A DNA stretch of 64,000 bases, taken from NCBI RefSeq assembly GCF_026261605.1, contig NZ_CP102486.1:930001-994000 (forward strand), read 5' to 3'. Below, in pieces: positions 19,501 to 27,670 of the stretch. The position numbers and the translations under genes were made by a program. This DNA is from Dechloromonas sp. A34. GTDB lineage: Bacteria; Pseudomonadota; Gammaproteobacteria; Burkholderiales; Rhodocyclaceae. The notes under the pieces are model-generated. The model was not told the DNA's origin. It made no database searches and was given only the letters and a program-made list of their open reading frames with translations. Each line of letters starts with the position of its first letter. Position 1 is the first letter of the stretch.

Positions 19501-21557
19501 CCAGCGTCTTCGACAATGCCCACGAGGGCATCATGATCACCGATCCGCGCGGCTGGATCATCGAAGTCAACGCCACCTTCACCGAACTGACCGGCTACAC
19601 GCGGGACGAGGCGGTCGGCCAGTCGGCCGACCTGCTCAAGTCCGGCCATCACGAACCGGGTGTCTACGACGCGATGTGGCGCACCATTCGCGATGTCGGC
19701 TACTGGCGCGGCGAGGTCTGGAACCGGAAAAAATCCGGCGAGATTTTCGTCGAACTGCTGACCATTTCGACGGTCCGCAACCGCAACGGCCAGATTTCGC
19801 AATTCGTCGGCATCTTTTCCGATATCACGCTGCTCAAAGAGCACCAGCAGCGTCTCGAACACCTGGCGCATTTCGATGCCCTGACCCAGTTGCCCAACCG
19901 CATGCTGCTCGGCGACCGCATGCAGACCGCGATGGCCCAGACCGAACGCAGCGGCAAGGTGCTGGCCGTCTGTTATCTCGATCTCGACGGCTTCAAGCCG
20001 GTCAATGACCTCTACGGCCATGCGATCGGCGATCGCCTGCTGGTCGAAGTGGCGCAGCGCCTGAAGACCTGCGTCCGGGCAGGCGATACGGTGTCGCGCC
20101 TGGGCGGCGACGAGTTCGTGCTGCTCTTCTCCGGGCTCGACAGTGTGCACGAATGCGATAACGCCATCGGTCGCGTGATTTCGAAGCTGACCCATCCTTT
20201 CCAGATCGATGGCCACCTGATCTCGATTTCGGCCAGCATCGGCGTCACCTTGTTCCCGAACGATGGCGCCGACTCGGATACGCTGCTCCGCCATGCCGAT
20301 CAGGCGATGTATGCCGCCAAGCAGGCTGGGCGCAATCGCTTCCACCTGTTCGACCCGGAAGGCGACCGCCGCGCCCGGGTGCGCCGGGAGGAGTTGAGCC
20401 GTCTCCGCGAAGGGCTGGCGCGCGGCGAGTTCGCGCTCTACTACCAGCCCAAGGTCAATATGCGCGAAGGTAGCGTGATCGGTGCCGAAGCGCTGATCCG
20501 CTGGCAACATCCAGAGTTGGGCCTGCTGCCGCCCGGCCAGTTCCTGCCGGCGATCGAGGGCAGCGAACTAGCCATCGAGCTCGGCGACTGGGTCATCCGG
20601 GAAGCGCTGCAGCAGATGGCGCAGTGGCTTGCCGAGGGCCTGGACATGGCGGTCAGCGTCAATATCGCCGGCAACCATCTGCAAAGCCCCGGCTTCGCCC
20701 TGCGCCTGGGCGAACTGCTGGCGGGCTTTCCGCAGGTTTCACCGGCCCGGCTCGAACTCGAGATTCTTGAAACGGCGGCCCTCGAAGACATTGCGCTGGC
20801 TGCCGAGATTTTTGCCGAGTGCCGGCAACTGGGCGTCAGCTTCGCGCTCGACGACTTCGGTACCGGCTATTCCTCGCTCACCTACTTCCGCCGTTTACCG
20901 GCCGACATCCTGAAAATCGATCAGTCCTTCGTCCGCGACATGCTCGACGACCCGGACGATCTGGCCATTGTCGAGGGGGTCATCGGTCTGACTCAGGCCT
21001 TCAAACGCAAGGTGATCGCCGAGGGGGTGGAAAGTGTCGAGCATGGCCTGGTTTTGCTGCTGCTTGGCTGTGACGTGGCGCAGGGTTTCGGCATCGCCCA
21101 CCCGATGCCAGCCGCGGCGTTGCCGGCATGGGTCGGCCAGTTCCGGCCCGATGAGTTGTGGGGTTCGGCGACCGCCTTCCGCTGGTCGCGCGAGGATCTG
21201 CCGATGCTGATCGCCGAGGTCGAGCACACGCGCTGGAAGAAGAAGCTTTACGCCTACCTCGAGGACAGCACGCTCAGTCCGCCGGCTGGCGACCATCGCA
21301 GTTGCCGCTTCGGACGCTGGTACTACAGCCCGGAAAGCCGTCACTACGCCGGCGTCGAAGGCTATATCGCGCTCGAAAATACCCATGCCCGACTTCACCA
21401 GATCGGCGACGAACTGATCGCCGCCCATCTCCAACGGGAAACCGCCCGCGTCAATCAGTTGCGGCTGGCGCTGGAGGAGGTCAGCGGCGAACTGATTGGC
21501 CACCTGCAACAGATCCAGGTCGAAACGCTGATCGCCGGTCAGAAGAGCAAGCGCTAG
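16551..21557 (+). CDS. Giant multi-sensor c-di-GMP protein (CBS-PAS-GAF-GGDEF-EAL-CZB)
   Basis: 1668-residue protein without obvious transmembrane helices. Four CBS motifs occupy about residues 1-260 (for example SSVIVVDGDRAVGIVTEGDM). A PAS domain follows (about 285-400), then a GAF-like part, a PAS domain (about 575-690), a second GAF-like part with several cysteines, and two more PAS domains. Next is a diguanylate cyclase domain with intact GGDEF near residue 1184, then an EAL phosphodiesterase domain with EALIRW near 1313 and DDFGTGYSS near 1433. The C-terminal 110 residues carry a zinc-binding CZB motif (HRSCRFGRW). Both output domains look catalytically competent. It is divergent from hupS and ends 10 bases from the convergent kinase gene. 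Confidence 0.92.
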   Translation: MTAHRIIDLIPCQSGHLHPDASLAEAATLMIEKRISSVIVVDGDRAVGIVTEGDMLHAMREHRAVDVSIAAVMTAPVHSVKGSVDFRLAYREAARLGIRHIVVTDESGLPVGVASESDFRHHLGPDFFRHLHDVDSQMDRLFPRLPPDASLDSALSAMEAVRATCAVIVADRKPLGILTERDVVRLFLNAADNPPLSSVMTQPAITIGEECSLAEAAATMTACGIRHLVVVDRSGHAVGLLSEHTLMRPLEIDLVDDMLAERQALTQSRDAALRHTKRSELYQRALLDNFPFLVWLKDTESRYLEVNRSFSNAVGGKSAADLIGKTDTDFFPPDLAGHYRSDDALVMASRQDKVIVEPILINRQPVWHETYKAPVIGEDGQLLGTVGFAQDISAKKRSEEGMLLRNAALSGLIRGDGLVGVFELIALSVEAEMPDWMCAILLAEEDGKYLNCTAAPRLPEEFVAAANGVPIAEGVGSCGTAAALRERVVVEDVFQHPHWSAFHDLARNCGFAACWAEPILGPAGELLGIFAAYHQTPARPRDDDLAQMNQASQLAGLVIAHQRSATRLERSLETFRGIFDSVSEALFIQSEDGSFLDVNRGAEQITGHPRSALIGRHYADFGAPGLNDQARADQQQAAAFAGTPQIFEYWAEDAVGRVLPIEVRLHPGDYFGRRVVIASIFDITERRNAALQLEVEHDLAQALASGLPREAVFGVILRAAMRFHEFDAGSVHALHPDGGYRLVTQSGLSPEFVAGSGDYAADSARAALVRAGQVVCSCSSAHSECSSCLLDENPALLDEGLRCLAVLPLVVAGQSVAFLQLGGHRTTQVSSTTMQALATLARHFAQTLVRLGEQEEAQRQQQNLSGLFDAVDDFIFIVDPSGHIVHHNQAVAEVLGYGPSALLGVPVVNIHPEDTRATARQLVAEILAGGRSTCSLPIQRANGEIVMVETRAVSGSWNGQPAFFGIAQDISERLIAEERQKLAASVFDNAHEGIMITDPRGWIIEVNATFTELTGYTRDEAVGQSADLLKSGHHEPGVYDAMWRTIRDVGYWRGEVWNRKKSGEIFVELLTISTVRNRNGQISQFVGIFSDITLLKEHQQRLEHLAHFDALTQLPNRMLLGDRMQTAMAQTERSGKVLAVCYLDLDGFKPVNDLYGHAIGDRLLVEVAQRLKTCVRAGDTVSRLGGDEFVLLFSGLDSVHECDNAIGRVISKLTHPFQIDGHLISISASIGVTLFPNDGADSDTLLRHADQAMYAAKQAGRNRFHLFDPEGDRRARVRREELSRLREGLARGEFALYYQPKVNMREGSVIGAEALIRWQHPELGLLPPGQFLPAIEGSELAIELGDWVIREALQQMAQWLAEGLDMAVSVNIAGNHLQSPGFALRLGELLAGFPQVSPARLELEILETAALEDIALAAEIFAECRQLGVSFALDDFGTGYSSLTYFRRLPADILKIDQSFVRDMLDDPDDLAIVEGVIGLTQAFKRKVIAEGVESVEHGLVLLLLGCDVAQGFGIAHPMPAAALPAWVGQFRPDELWGSATAFRWSREDLPMLIAEVEHTRWKKKLYAYLEDSTLSPPAGDHRSCRFGRWYYSPESRHYAGVEGYIALENTHARLHQIGDELIAAHLQRETARVNQLRLALEEVSGELIGHLQQIQVETLIAGQKSKR

Positions 21558-21567
21558 GCCGGCATTC

Positions 21568-22965
21568 TCAGTCACCGTTTTCGAGGGTTGTAATGGGCAG
21601 GCGCATGCTGATGCACAGACCGCCACCTTCGATGTTTTTCGCACTTACCTGTCCGCCGTGGGCCTCGATCGCATGGCGGGCGATCGATAGTCCAAGACCG
21701 TAACCCCTTGCCTTGTCGCCGCGGCGTCCCCGGACGAAGGGTTCGAACAGGGTTTCGAGTTCATCGTCGGGGACGCCGGGTCCGCCGTCGGCAACACTGA
21801 CCGTGACCTGGCCAGGCTCGGCAACGCCGAGTGCGATGCTGACCGCCGAACCTTCCGGGGTGTGCAGGATGGCGTTGCGAATCACGTTCTCGACGGCGCT
21901 CCGCAACAATTCGCTGCGCCCGGCAATCAGGACGTCGCCGGTGGCCTGCAAATCGATTTTTCGGCCACTCTTGCCGGTCTCGAAGCGCGCGTCATCGACG
22001 ATGTCCACCAGTAGTTCGACGAGGTCGAAACACTCCTCGTCGGGGAGTGCGGCGACGGATTTCAGTCGTGAAAGGGTCAGGGTTTCGCCCAGGGTTTTGT
22101 CCAGGCGCTCGATTTCGTAAGCGATCCGGTCGAGCATTTCCCCGGTCTTTGCCGGGGTCTGGCGGGCCAGTTCCAAGGCAATCTGCATGCGTGCGAGGGG
22201 GGAGCGCAATTCGTGCGAAACGTCATGAAGAAGCCGGGTCTTCTCCTCGATGGTGCTTTGCAGGCGGCTGGCCATGTCATCGAAGTCCCGCCCGAGATCG
22301 GCAATTTCATCGCGTCGTCGGCCGATCAGTCCGCCGACACGGGTGTCCAGATCACCGGCAGCGAACCGCCGGTTGGCCAGATGGAGATGGCGGATCGGGC
22401 GATACAGGTACCAGGTGAAGCCAGCCGCGAATAGCAGGCTGACCAGCGCCATGGCCATGACCTCGACACTGGAGGATTCGGCATAGCGATAGACGTGCTG
22501 ATGTGGCGCGACGGCGGGCAGCATCATGAGCGGCACGAAAAGCGTAAGGTCTTCACCGTTGGCCGTCGCTACCTGCTGAACGGACTTTGCCGCGGGGTTC
22601 TTCGCCAGCATGGCCCGGGCCTGGGCGAGCGCCGTTGCCGGGACCGGGCGCTCGAGAATATCCCGGCCCAGGGCATCGACCACCAGTACCGGCAGTTCCC
22701 GCTTGCCCGACCACTCCATCAATAGCTGGCGCGCCCCCTCGGTATCGGCGTGGCGCAGAGTGGTTGCAAGCAGTGTGGTGGCTAGTTCGGCGCGAAAACC
22801 GATCGACAGTTCGGGGGATTGGCGAAGTTCCGACTGGAACATCGCGTCGACGACAAAATCCACGCAAAAGGTAATGGCGGCGATGGCCAGCCAGAGCGAC
22901 AAAAAAATCTTCCAGAATAGCCGGCTCGGCACCGGCCAGCCGAGCAGGGCTTGCAGTCTTTTCAC
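21568..22965 (-). CDS. Sensor histidine kinase, CpxA-like
   Basis: 465-residue membrane kinase. An N-terminal helix (KIFLSLWLAIAAITFCV) and a second near residues 160-180 bracket a periplasmic sensor of about 120 residues. A HAMP region, the HisKA H-box HDVSHELRSPLARM (His near 247) and an HATPase domain with NVIRNAILHT and DGGPGV follow. It starts a few bases after the stop of the response regulator gene. Overall layout and the FLSLW start recall CpxA envelope-stress kinases, but no cpxP-like gene is nearby and the signal is unknown. Confidence 0.9.
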   Translation of the reverse strand: MKRLQALLGWPVPSRLFWKIFLSLWLAIAAITFCVDFVVDAMFQSELRQSPELSIGFRAELATTLLATTLRHADTEGARQLLMEWSGKRELPVLVVDALGRDILERPVPATALAQARAMLAKNPAAKSVQQVATANGEDLTLFVPLMMLPAVAPHQHVYRYAESSSVEVMAMALVSLLFAAGFTWYLYRPIRHLHLANRRFAAGDLDTRVGGLIGRRRDEIADLGRDFDDMASRLQSTIEEKTRLLHDVSHELRSPLARMQIALELARQTPAKTGEMLDRIAYEIERLDKTLGETLTLSRLKSVAALPDEECFDLVELLVDIVDDARFETGKSGRKIDLQATGDVLIAGRSELLRSAVENVIRNAILHTPEGSAVSIALGVAEPGQVTVSVADGGPGVPDDELETLFEPFVRGRRGDKARGYGLGLSIARHAIEAHGGQVSAKNIEGGGLCISMRLPITTLENGD

Positions 22966-22968
22966 GGT

Positions 22969-23667
22969 TTATGCCCGCAGCAACTGATAGCCAATCCCGT
23001 GAATGGTCTGGATCGGTGGCCGGCCGTCGTCGAATTTTCCGAGTTTGCGCCGCAGGTTGCTGACATGCATGTCGAGGCTGCGGTCGTAGCGGGCCGGGGT
23101 CCGGCCCAGTACGCGGTTGGCGAGCTCCGCCTTGGTAACGATCTGTCCGGCATGCTCGTATAGAACCTCAAGGACGTTGAACTCGGTACTGGTCAATTGC
23201 AGCGCCTCGCCACGCCAACGGGCCACGCGTTTTGCCGAGGACAAGGAGAGGGTTTCGCCAGCGGCCACTTCGGCTGACCGGGCTTCCTGCTTGCCTCCGC
23301 TACGGCGCAGGACAGCACGCAGGCGCGCCGCCAGTTCGCGCGGGTTGCAGGGCTTCGGCAGGTAATCGTCGGCCCCCAGTTCAAGTCCGATGATGCGGTC
23401 CAGGTCATCGCCCTTGGCGGTCAGCATCAGAACCGGCAATTCGCCGTGCCGACGGATGTGGCGGAGTACTTCGATGCCGCTGATGCCCGGCATCATGACG
23501 TCGAGCAGGACCAGATCGAAATTGCCGCTGGTCGCCTCGCGGCATCCGGTCTCGCCATCATGGACGGCGGACACTGCCATGCCTTCGCCGCCCAGATACT
23601 CGATCAGCATGTGACAGAAGGCCTGGTCGTCGTCAACCAGCAAGATTTGCGGCAAGCGTATTTCCAA
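22969..23667 (-). CDS. OmpR-family response regulator, CpxR-like
   Basis: 232-residue regulator with a receiver domain (acidic VDDD at 11-14, phospho-acceptor Asp56 in LLDVMMPG, Lys in LMLTAKGDD) and a C-terminal winged-helix DNA-binding domain ending GIGYQLLRA. It is co-transcribed with the downstream kinase. The region upstream (23668-24130) holds a GTAAA half-site and two palindromes that could be its targets. It is divergent from the electron-transfer genes at 24131 onward, so shared control is possible. Confidence 0.93.
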   Translation of the reverse strand: MEIRLPQILLVDDDQAFCHMLIEYLGGEGMAVSAVHDGETGCREATSGNFDLVLLDVMMPGISGIEVLRHIRRHGELPVLMLTAKGDDLDRIIGLELGADDYLPKPCNPRELAARLRAVLRRSGGKQEARSAEVAAGETLSLSSAKRVARWRGEALQLTSTEFNVLEVLYEHAGQIVTKAELANRVLGRTPARYDRSLDMHVSNLRRKLGKFDDGRPPIQTIHGIGYQLLRA

Positions 23668-23761
23668 AACAGCATTCTCCGAAGCGATGGTCGAAGCTTA
23701 CTGTAAAGCACCCGTGATCAGCGGGGCATTCGACACCGGCAAAAGGCGGAATTTTCAATAC

Positions 23762-23785
23762 TTTACATTTGCTGAGCAATGTAAA
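23762..23785. repeat. Palindrome TTTACATT-N8-AATGTAAA
   Basis: Eight-base perfect arms surround TGCTGAGC. With one bulged base the pairing extends through GCT/AGC to the centre. It lies about 100 bases upstream of the response regulator gene. It could be an operator for that regulator (CpxR sites contain GTAAA) or a small hairpin; no T run makes it a clear terminator. Confidence 0.5.
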
Positions 23786-23849
23786 TACCGCAGTCTTTTT
23801 GTCGGGTTTGTTGCCGAACCCTGCCGGCGACCAGGGTGCCCCCGGCTAT

Positions 23850-23863
23850 ATACCAATTGGTAT
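23850..23863. repeat. Perfect 14-bp palindrome ATACCAATTGGTAT
   Basis: A fully symmetrical AT-centred site of operator type, 281 bases upstream of the monoheme cytochrome gene and 183 bases from the response regulator gene. No gene for a dimeric repressor of TetR or similar type lies nearby. Its role is unknown. Confidence 0.45.
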
Positions 23864-24130
23864 CTGTTTTGTGCTTTGTAAACAATGCCATACGCGAAGT
23901 GTTTTTGAACGACCTGGGCGCTGCCGAAGGAACCGCTGAAGGGTGCCTTGATCGACCGCGTTTGCGCCGAACGATGTCCATGAATGGTGTAGGGGCAAGC
24001 CGGGTAAAGAATTGTCAGCTTCCCCCTGGTGGCAGTCGGGCGGTTCATTGACCGTGTCGGCCGCAAAGCGGAATCTTGCCTCCCAAATATCGACTCGGAA
24101 TTTTCCGTAGCTGCTTCAGGGGGAACTCAA

Positions 24131-24472
24131 ATGAACAAAAAGACCTATTTTCTGCTGTCCGGATCCTTGATCCTGGCGCTGGCCGGCAGCGGCAATCTCC
24201 ATGCCGCGATCGACGATGCCGATGCCGAGAAATTGCTCAAGGACAGCAAGTGCCTGAAATGCCATGACGTCGAGAAAACCAAGAAAGGCAAGCCCTACAA
24301 GAAGATCGCCGCCGAATACAAAGGCAAGGCGAATGCCATGGCCGAGTTGACCAAGCATGTCACGGAACCGAATCAGGTCGAGGTTGAAGGCGAAAAGGTC
24401 GATCACGGCACCGTCAAGACACGCGACGCCGCAAGAATTACCAATCTGATCGAGTGGATATTGGCCCGCTGA
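24131..24472 (+). CDS. Small periplasmic monoheme cytochrome c (MtoD-like position)
   Basis: 113-residue protein with a signal peptide (KKTYFLLSGSLILALAGSGNLHA) and one heme motif CLKCH. Length and flanking helices (GKPYKKIAAEYKGKA, ITNLIEWILA) match class I c-type cytochromes. The usual C-terminal methionine ligand loop (MPP type) is absent and a VDHGTVKT segment stands there, so the distal ligand may be histidine. The ATG at 24131 follows GGGGGAACT. It precedes the decaheme/porin genes as mtoD accompanies mtoAB in iron-oxidising Sideroxydans. It probably shuttles electrons across the periplasm. Confidence 0.82.
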   Translation: MNKKTYFLLSGSLILALAGSGNLHAAIDDADAEKLLKDSKCLKCHDVEKTKKGKPYKKIAAEYKGKANAMAELTKHVTEPNQVEVEGEKVDHGTVKTRDAARITNLIEWILAR

Positions 24473-24527
24473 GGTTTGGCAAGTCAGGGGTTACAAAAGT
24501 AAGGCAAGAAAGCACGGGGGTTTGGTC

Positions 24528-25388
24528 ATGAAACGTTTTATTGGAATTGCAGCGGTATTACTGGGGACACTGCTGTCCGCCCCCATCATCGCGGCACCTG
24601 CCGCAAAATCTGCTCCGGTTGGGGCGGCGTGCGTCAGCTGCCACGAAGCTGAAACCAAGGCTCACGCCTATCACGGCGACTGCGTCAGCTGCCATACGAG
24701 CGCGGCGGATCACGCCAAGGTCGAAGAAGCGCGCGAAAACGCCACAGCCAAGACCGCCAAACCCAAGAGTGTTTTGGCCGGTCTGCCGGAATCGAAGCAA
24801 TGTCTGACCTGTCACGAGACCGATAGAAAGCGCACACACTTCGCCTTTGCCGAGCACAACAAGGCCGGCGTCCAATGTAACGACTGTCACGGCAACCACA
24901 CCGACAAGGTCAAAAAGCTGAATGCATCCCAGCTCAAGGGTGGCAAAACTACGGCTCTGTGTGCAACCTGCCACCAGGACGTACTGGCCAAGTTCAACAT
25001 GCCTTCGCATCATCCCGTCAAGGAAGGCGGCGCCACCTGCACCGGCTGCCATGACCCGCATGCATCCAAGCAAGCCACGCTGGGTGCGGTCACCGAGCAA
25101 TGCACATCCTGCCATCAGGCTGTTCGTGGCCCCCACGTCTTCGAGCATGCACCGGTCGTCGAAGGTTGCACCACCTGCCATGATCCCCACGGCGCGCCTA
25201 ATCGCAAGCTGCAAACCATCGCCCAGCCAATGCAGTGCCTGCAATGTCACTCAATTGCCGGCAACCGGCATGGCCTGGGTGGCACCTCCAGCAACGTCGC
25301 ACCAATCTCCGGTTCCGTTCTGCGCGATTGCGTCAGTTGCCACAGCGCCATCCACGGCAGCTCAACTGACCAGCATCTGAGATTCTGA
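24528..25388 (+). CDS. mtrA: Decaheme cytochrome c, MtrA/MtoA/DmsE family
   Basis: 286-residue secreted cytochrome (signal MKRFIGIAAVLLGTLLSAPIIAAPA) with ten CxxCH motifs: CVSCH, CVSCH, CLTCH, CNDCH, CATCH, CTGCH, CTSCH, CTTCH, CLQCH and CVSCH. I chose the ATG at 24528, with MVMKRF from 24522 as the alternative. Ten hemes and the following MtrB-type barrel gene identify it as the electron wire that fills the outer-membrane porin. It can run outward (metal reduction) or inward (Fe(II) oxidation). No outer-surface MtrC-type decaheme is encoded nearby, as in Mto/Pio systems. It is 11 bases from the porin gene. Confidence 0.92.
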   Translation: MKRFIGIAAVLLGTLLSAPIIAAPAAKSAPVGAACVSCHEAETKAHAYHGDCVSCHTSAADHAKVEEARENATAKTAKPKSVLAGLPESKQCLTCHETDRKRTHFAFAEHNKAGVQCNDCHGNHTDKVKKLNASQLKGGKTTALCATCHQDVLAKFNMPSHHPVKEGGATCTGCHDPHASKQATLGAVTEQCTSCHQAVRGPHVFEHAPVVEGCTTCHDPHGAPNRKLQTIAQPMQCLQCHSIAGNRHGLGGTSSNVAPISGSVLRDCVSCHSAIHGSSTDQHLRF

Positions 25389-25399
25389 GGGGAAACATC

Positions 25400-27571
25400 A
25401 TGCATGCGAAATCACAGAAGAAAGTCCTGGCCCTCGCCATTGCCGGCCTGTTTGCCTCGCCCTTGTACGCTGCCGAAGCAGTTTCTGAAGGAATGGCCAT
25501 CATCGGGGAAGTGACCGCCAAGCTCTTTGCCTTCGATTATTTCAAGGGCGCCGACGCAAGCCGTACCCAGTTTCTGGAGCGCTACAACTACCAGAAAGGC
25601 ATCGGCGACGACAATCGCTCTGGCGCCTATCTCGATCTGGATCTCGATATTGTCGCTAACAATGGTCAGCGCAATGTCTTCGTTCTGAAGCGCGACAGTT
25701 TCGGCGAGTACAACCAACGCAATATCCTAAAAGCCAACACTGACCTGTTCGGGGTTACCGGCTACTACAACAATTTCCGCTCCTCCACTGCCGGACTGGG
25801 GTTTCTTTACAGCCCGGGACAAATTCCGAGCGGTGGTGTGGATACGACTTACGGAGCAGCATCTCAGACTGGCTTTGTCAGGCAATTCAACAACGACTCG
25901 CTTGGGCAAAGTGTTTTCAAGGTTGACCGTCAAACTTACGGTATTGGTGTCGATCTGAAACCTGAAGTGCTTGGCAAGAAGCTCAACGCTTCGCTGGAAT
26001 ACGACGGCTACGCCCGGGACGGCAATCGTTTTGCCACTTACGTGCTGGGAAACGGTGACCTGACAGGTGGCAACGCCAATAAGCGGCCGCTCCGCTGGCG
26101 CGGCTTCGATGCCCCGATCGATGAAAAAATGAACCGCTACACCTTCAGCCTGAATGGCTCGCCGGGCGGATTCAATCTGGGCTACGAAGGCCGCCTAGAA
26201 AAGTTCGAAAGTAGCCGAAACTTCACGATTGGCGATTTCGGTGCTCAGATTACCGCTCAAGATGCAACTGTCGCGCCCACCAATGCTGCTGTCGCACGCC
26301 GTCCTATTCAGTACGCTCCGGACAGCACTCTCATTTCCAACAATTTCCGTTTTGCCAAGAGCTTCGGGGCCACTTCTGTTGCTGCCGGCTATGGCCTATC
26401 TGTGCTTGATCAGGATTCGTTCTCGCAACAACAGCAGTTTGTCGGCTACAGCACCGGAAAAATCACCACCAACAGTGCCTATGCCAGCGTCAGCAGCAAT
26501 ATCATCAGTGGCGTTGGTCTGGATGGCTTTATCCGCTACAACCATCGTAAAAACAATTCGGACTTTCCGGTTGCCGGGCTGATCACGCCGACAGCTACTG
26601 AAGGTCTTGATGTCCGGATCAACCAGATTGAAGCCTTGAGCTATGGCATCTCTGCCACCATACGGCCCGGCTTCCTGAAATCGACGGCGACTCTTGGCTG
26701 GAAACATGAAGACAAGGATCGCGACCTGACCTGGAGTCAGTGGGGTGGTGGTGTAGTCTCGATCAACCAGGCGCAGACCCTCTACCGTAACGACACCCGC
26801 GTCGACGAGCTTTTCCTGAAGTGGGTCGCCCGACCGATGCCGGGGCTCATCGTGCGCGTCACGCCTTCCTACGCCCTGGCCAACAGCACCGGCTTGGTAA
26901 CTGAACCCGAAAGGGCTCTCAATCTGAAAACCCAGCTGAGCTATACGACTACCAAGGGCATTCAGACAAGCGGTTACTACAATTACAAGCGCGCAGAAAA
27001 CGGCAAAAACGCCTTTACCAGCAGCGCCGCAGGTGGTGCCCTGGGCGCGTCGGTTCAACAGGAGACCGAGAAAACGCTCCAATCGGCAGGCGTTTCGGTG
27101 AACGTGCCGGTCAGCGAATGGATCAATACCTACGCCAGTTTCTCGTGGCTTCAGGATAATTTCTCCAGCTACCTGATGCGTAATGACGCTCGTCGCTATG
27201 ACGCGCCAACGGCAGCCATCAATTTTCTGGCGATCGACCGGCCAAACTACAAGATCGACAGCTATGTCGTCTCACTGGGTGGCGACTGGCAGGTCAGCGA
27301 TCCGCTACGCTTGAATGCCGGTTATACCTGGACCCAATCGAAGGGCGATACGGCTTCCGGTTACGTCGGTACGCAACTGGCCGCCGGCAACAGCATCGAC
27401 GGCGTGATCAACAGCAACGTTCATACGCTGACCCTTGGCGTGGACTACGAGTTGAAAAAGCGGATGAAACTGCGAGGCACCTATGTCTATGACTACTACA
27501 CCGACAACGCCTACACAGCCCTGACCGGGGCTTATCAAGGCCTTATGGTTGGTGTTTCGCTGGGCTTTTGA
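25400..27571 (+). CDS. mtrB: Outer-membrane beta-barrel porin, MtrB/MtoB/PioB family
   Basis: 723-residue protein with a signal peptide (VLALAIAGLFASPLYA) and a long run of alternating amphipathic strands separated by loops, ending in an aromatic barrel terminus (GLMVGVSLGF). Size and linkage to the decaheme gene match MtrB-family porins, which sheathe the cytochrome across the outer membrane. I see no cysteine in the mature N-terminus, unlike Shewanella MtrB with its CxxC; MtoB and PioB-type proteins also vary there. Base composition is somewhat less GC-rich than neighbouring metabolic genes, as is usual for barrels. Confidence 0.88.
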   Translation: MHAKSQKKVLALAIAGLFASPLYAAEAVSEGMAIIGEVTAKLFAFDYFKGADASRTQFLERYNYQKGIGDDNRSGAYLDLDLDIVANNGQRNVFVLKRDSFGEYNQRNILKANTDLFGVTGYYNNFRSSTAGLGFLYSPGQIPSGGVDTTYGAASQTGFVRQFNNDSLGQSVFKVDRQTYGIGVDLKPEVLGKKLNASLEYDGYARDGNRFATYVLGNGDLTGGNANKRPLRWRGFDAPIDEKMNRYTFSLNGSPGGFNLGYEGRLEKFESSRNFTIGDFGAQITAQDATVAPTNAAVARRPIQYAPDSTLISNNFRFAKSFGATSVAAGYGLSVLDQDSFSQQQQFVGYSTGKITTNSAYASVSSNIISGVGLDGFIRYNHRKNNSDFPVAGLITPTATEGLDVRINQIEALSYGISATIRPGFLKSTATLGWKHEDKDRDLTWSQWGGGVVSINQAQTLYRNDTRVDELFLKWVARPMPGLIVRVTPSYALANSTGLVTEPERALNLKTQLSYTTTKGIQTSGYYNYKRAENGKNAFTSSAAGGALGASVQQETEKTLQSAGVSVNVPVSEWINTYASFSWLQDNFSSYLMRNDARRYDAPTAAINFLAIDRPNYKIDSYVVSLGGDWQVSDPLRLNAGYTWTQSKGDTASGYVGTQLAAGNSIDGVINSNVHTLTLGVDYELKKRMKLRGTYVYDYYTDNAYTALTGAYQGLMVGVSLGF

Positions 27572-27578
27572 TGCCCCC

Positions 27579-27655
27579 GACCGCCTTGTTCGCGAGGCGG
27601 TCTTCGAAGACTGACAGTTTCCATCAAGGCACGAGCGAATTCCTCGTGCCTTTTT
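27579..27655 (+). terminator. Tandem hairpins ending in a terminator after the porin gene
   Basis: A first stem GACCGCCT/AGGCGGTC (27579-27602) is followed by a second, AAGGCACGAG/CTCGTGCCTT (27626-27652), running into a T run. This is a convincing Rho-independent terminator between the porin gene and the cytochrome b fusion gene at 27671, whose ATG is only 16 bases further on. Confidence 0.8.
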
Positions 27656-27670
27656 CTTGAGGCGTAAGCC

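Larger units (their letters stand above)
23668..24130. other. 463-bp intergenic region between regulator and cytochrome genes
   Basis: I see no convincing gene here. It holds a GTAAA half-site at 23703, an imperfect hairpin-forming palindrome at 23762-23785 and a perfect palindrome at 23850-23863. No clear sigma-70 promoter for the cytochrome genes stands out; TTGACC at about 24048 is a weak -35 candidate. It probably contains the divergent promoters of the two-component pair and of the cytochrome operon. Confidence 0.6.
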
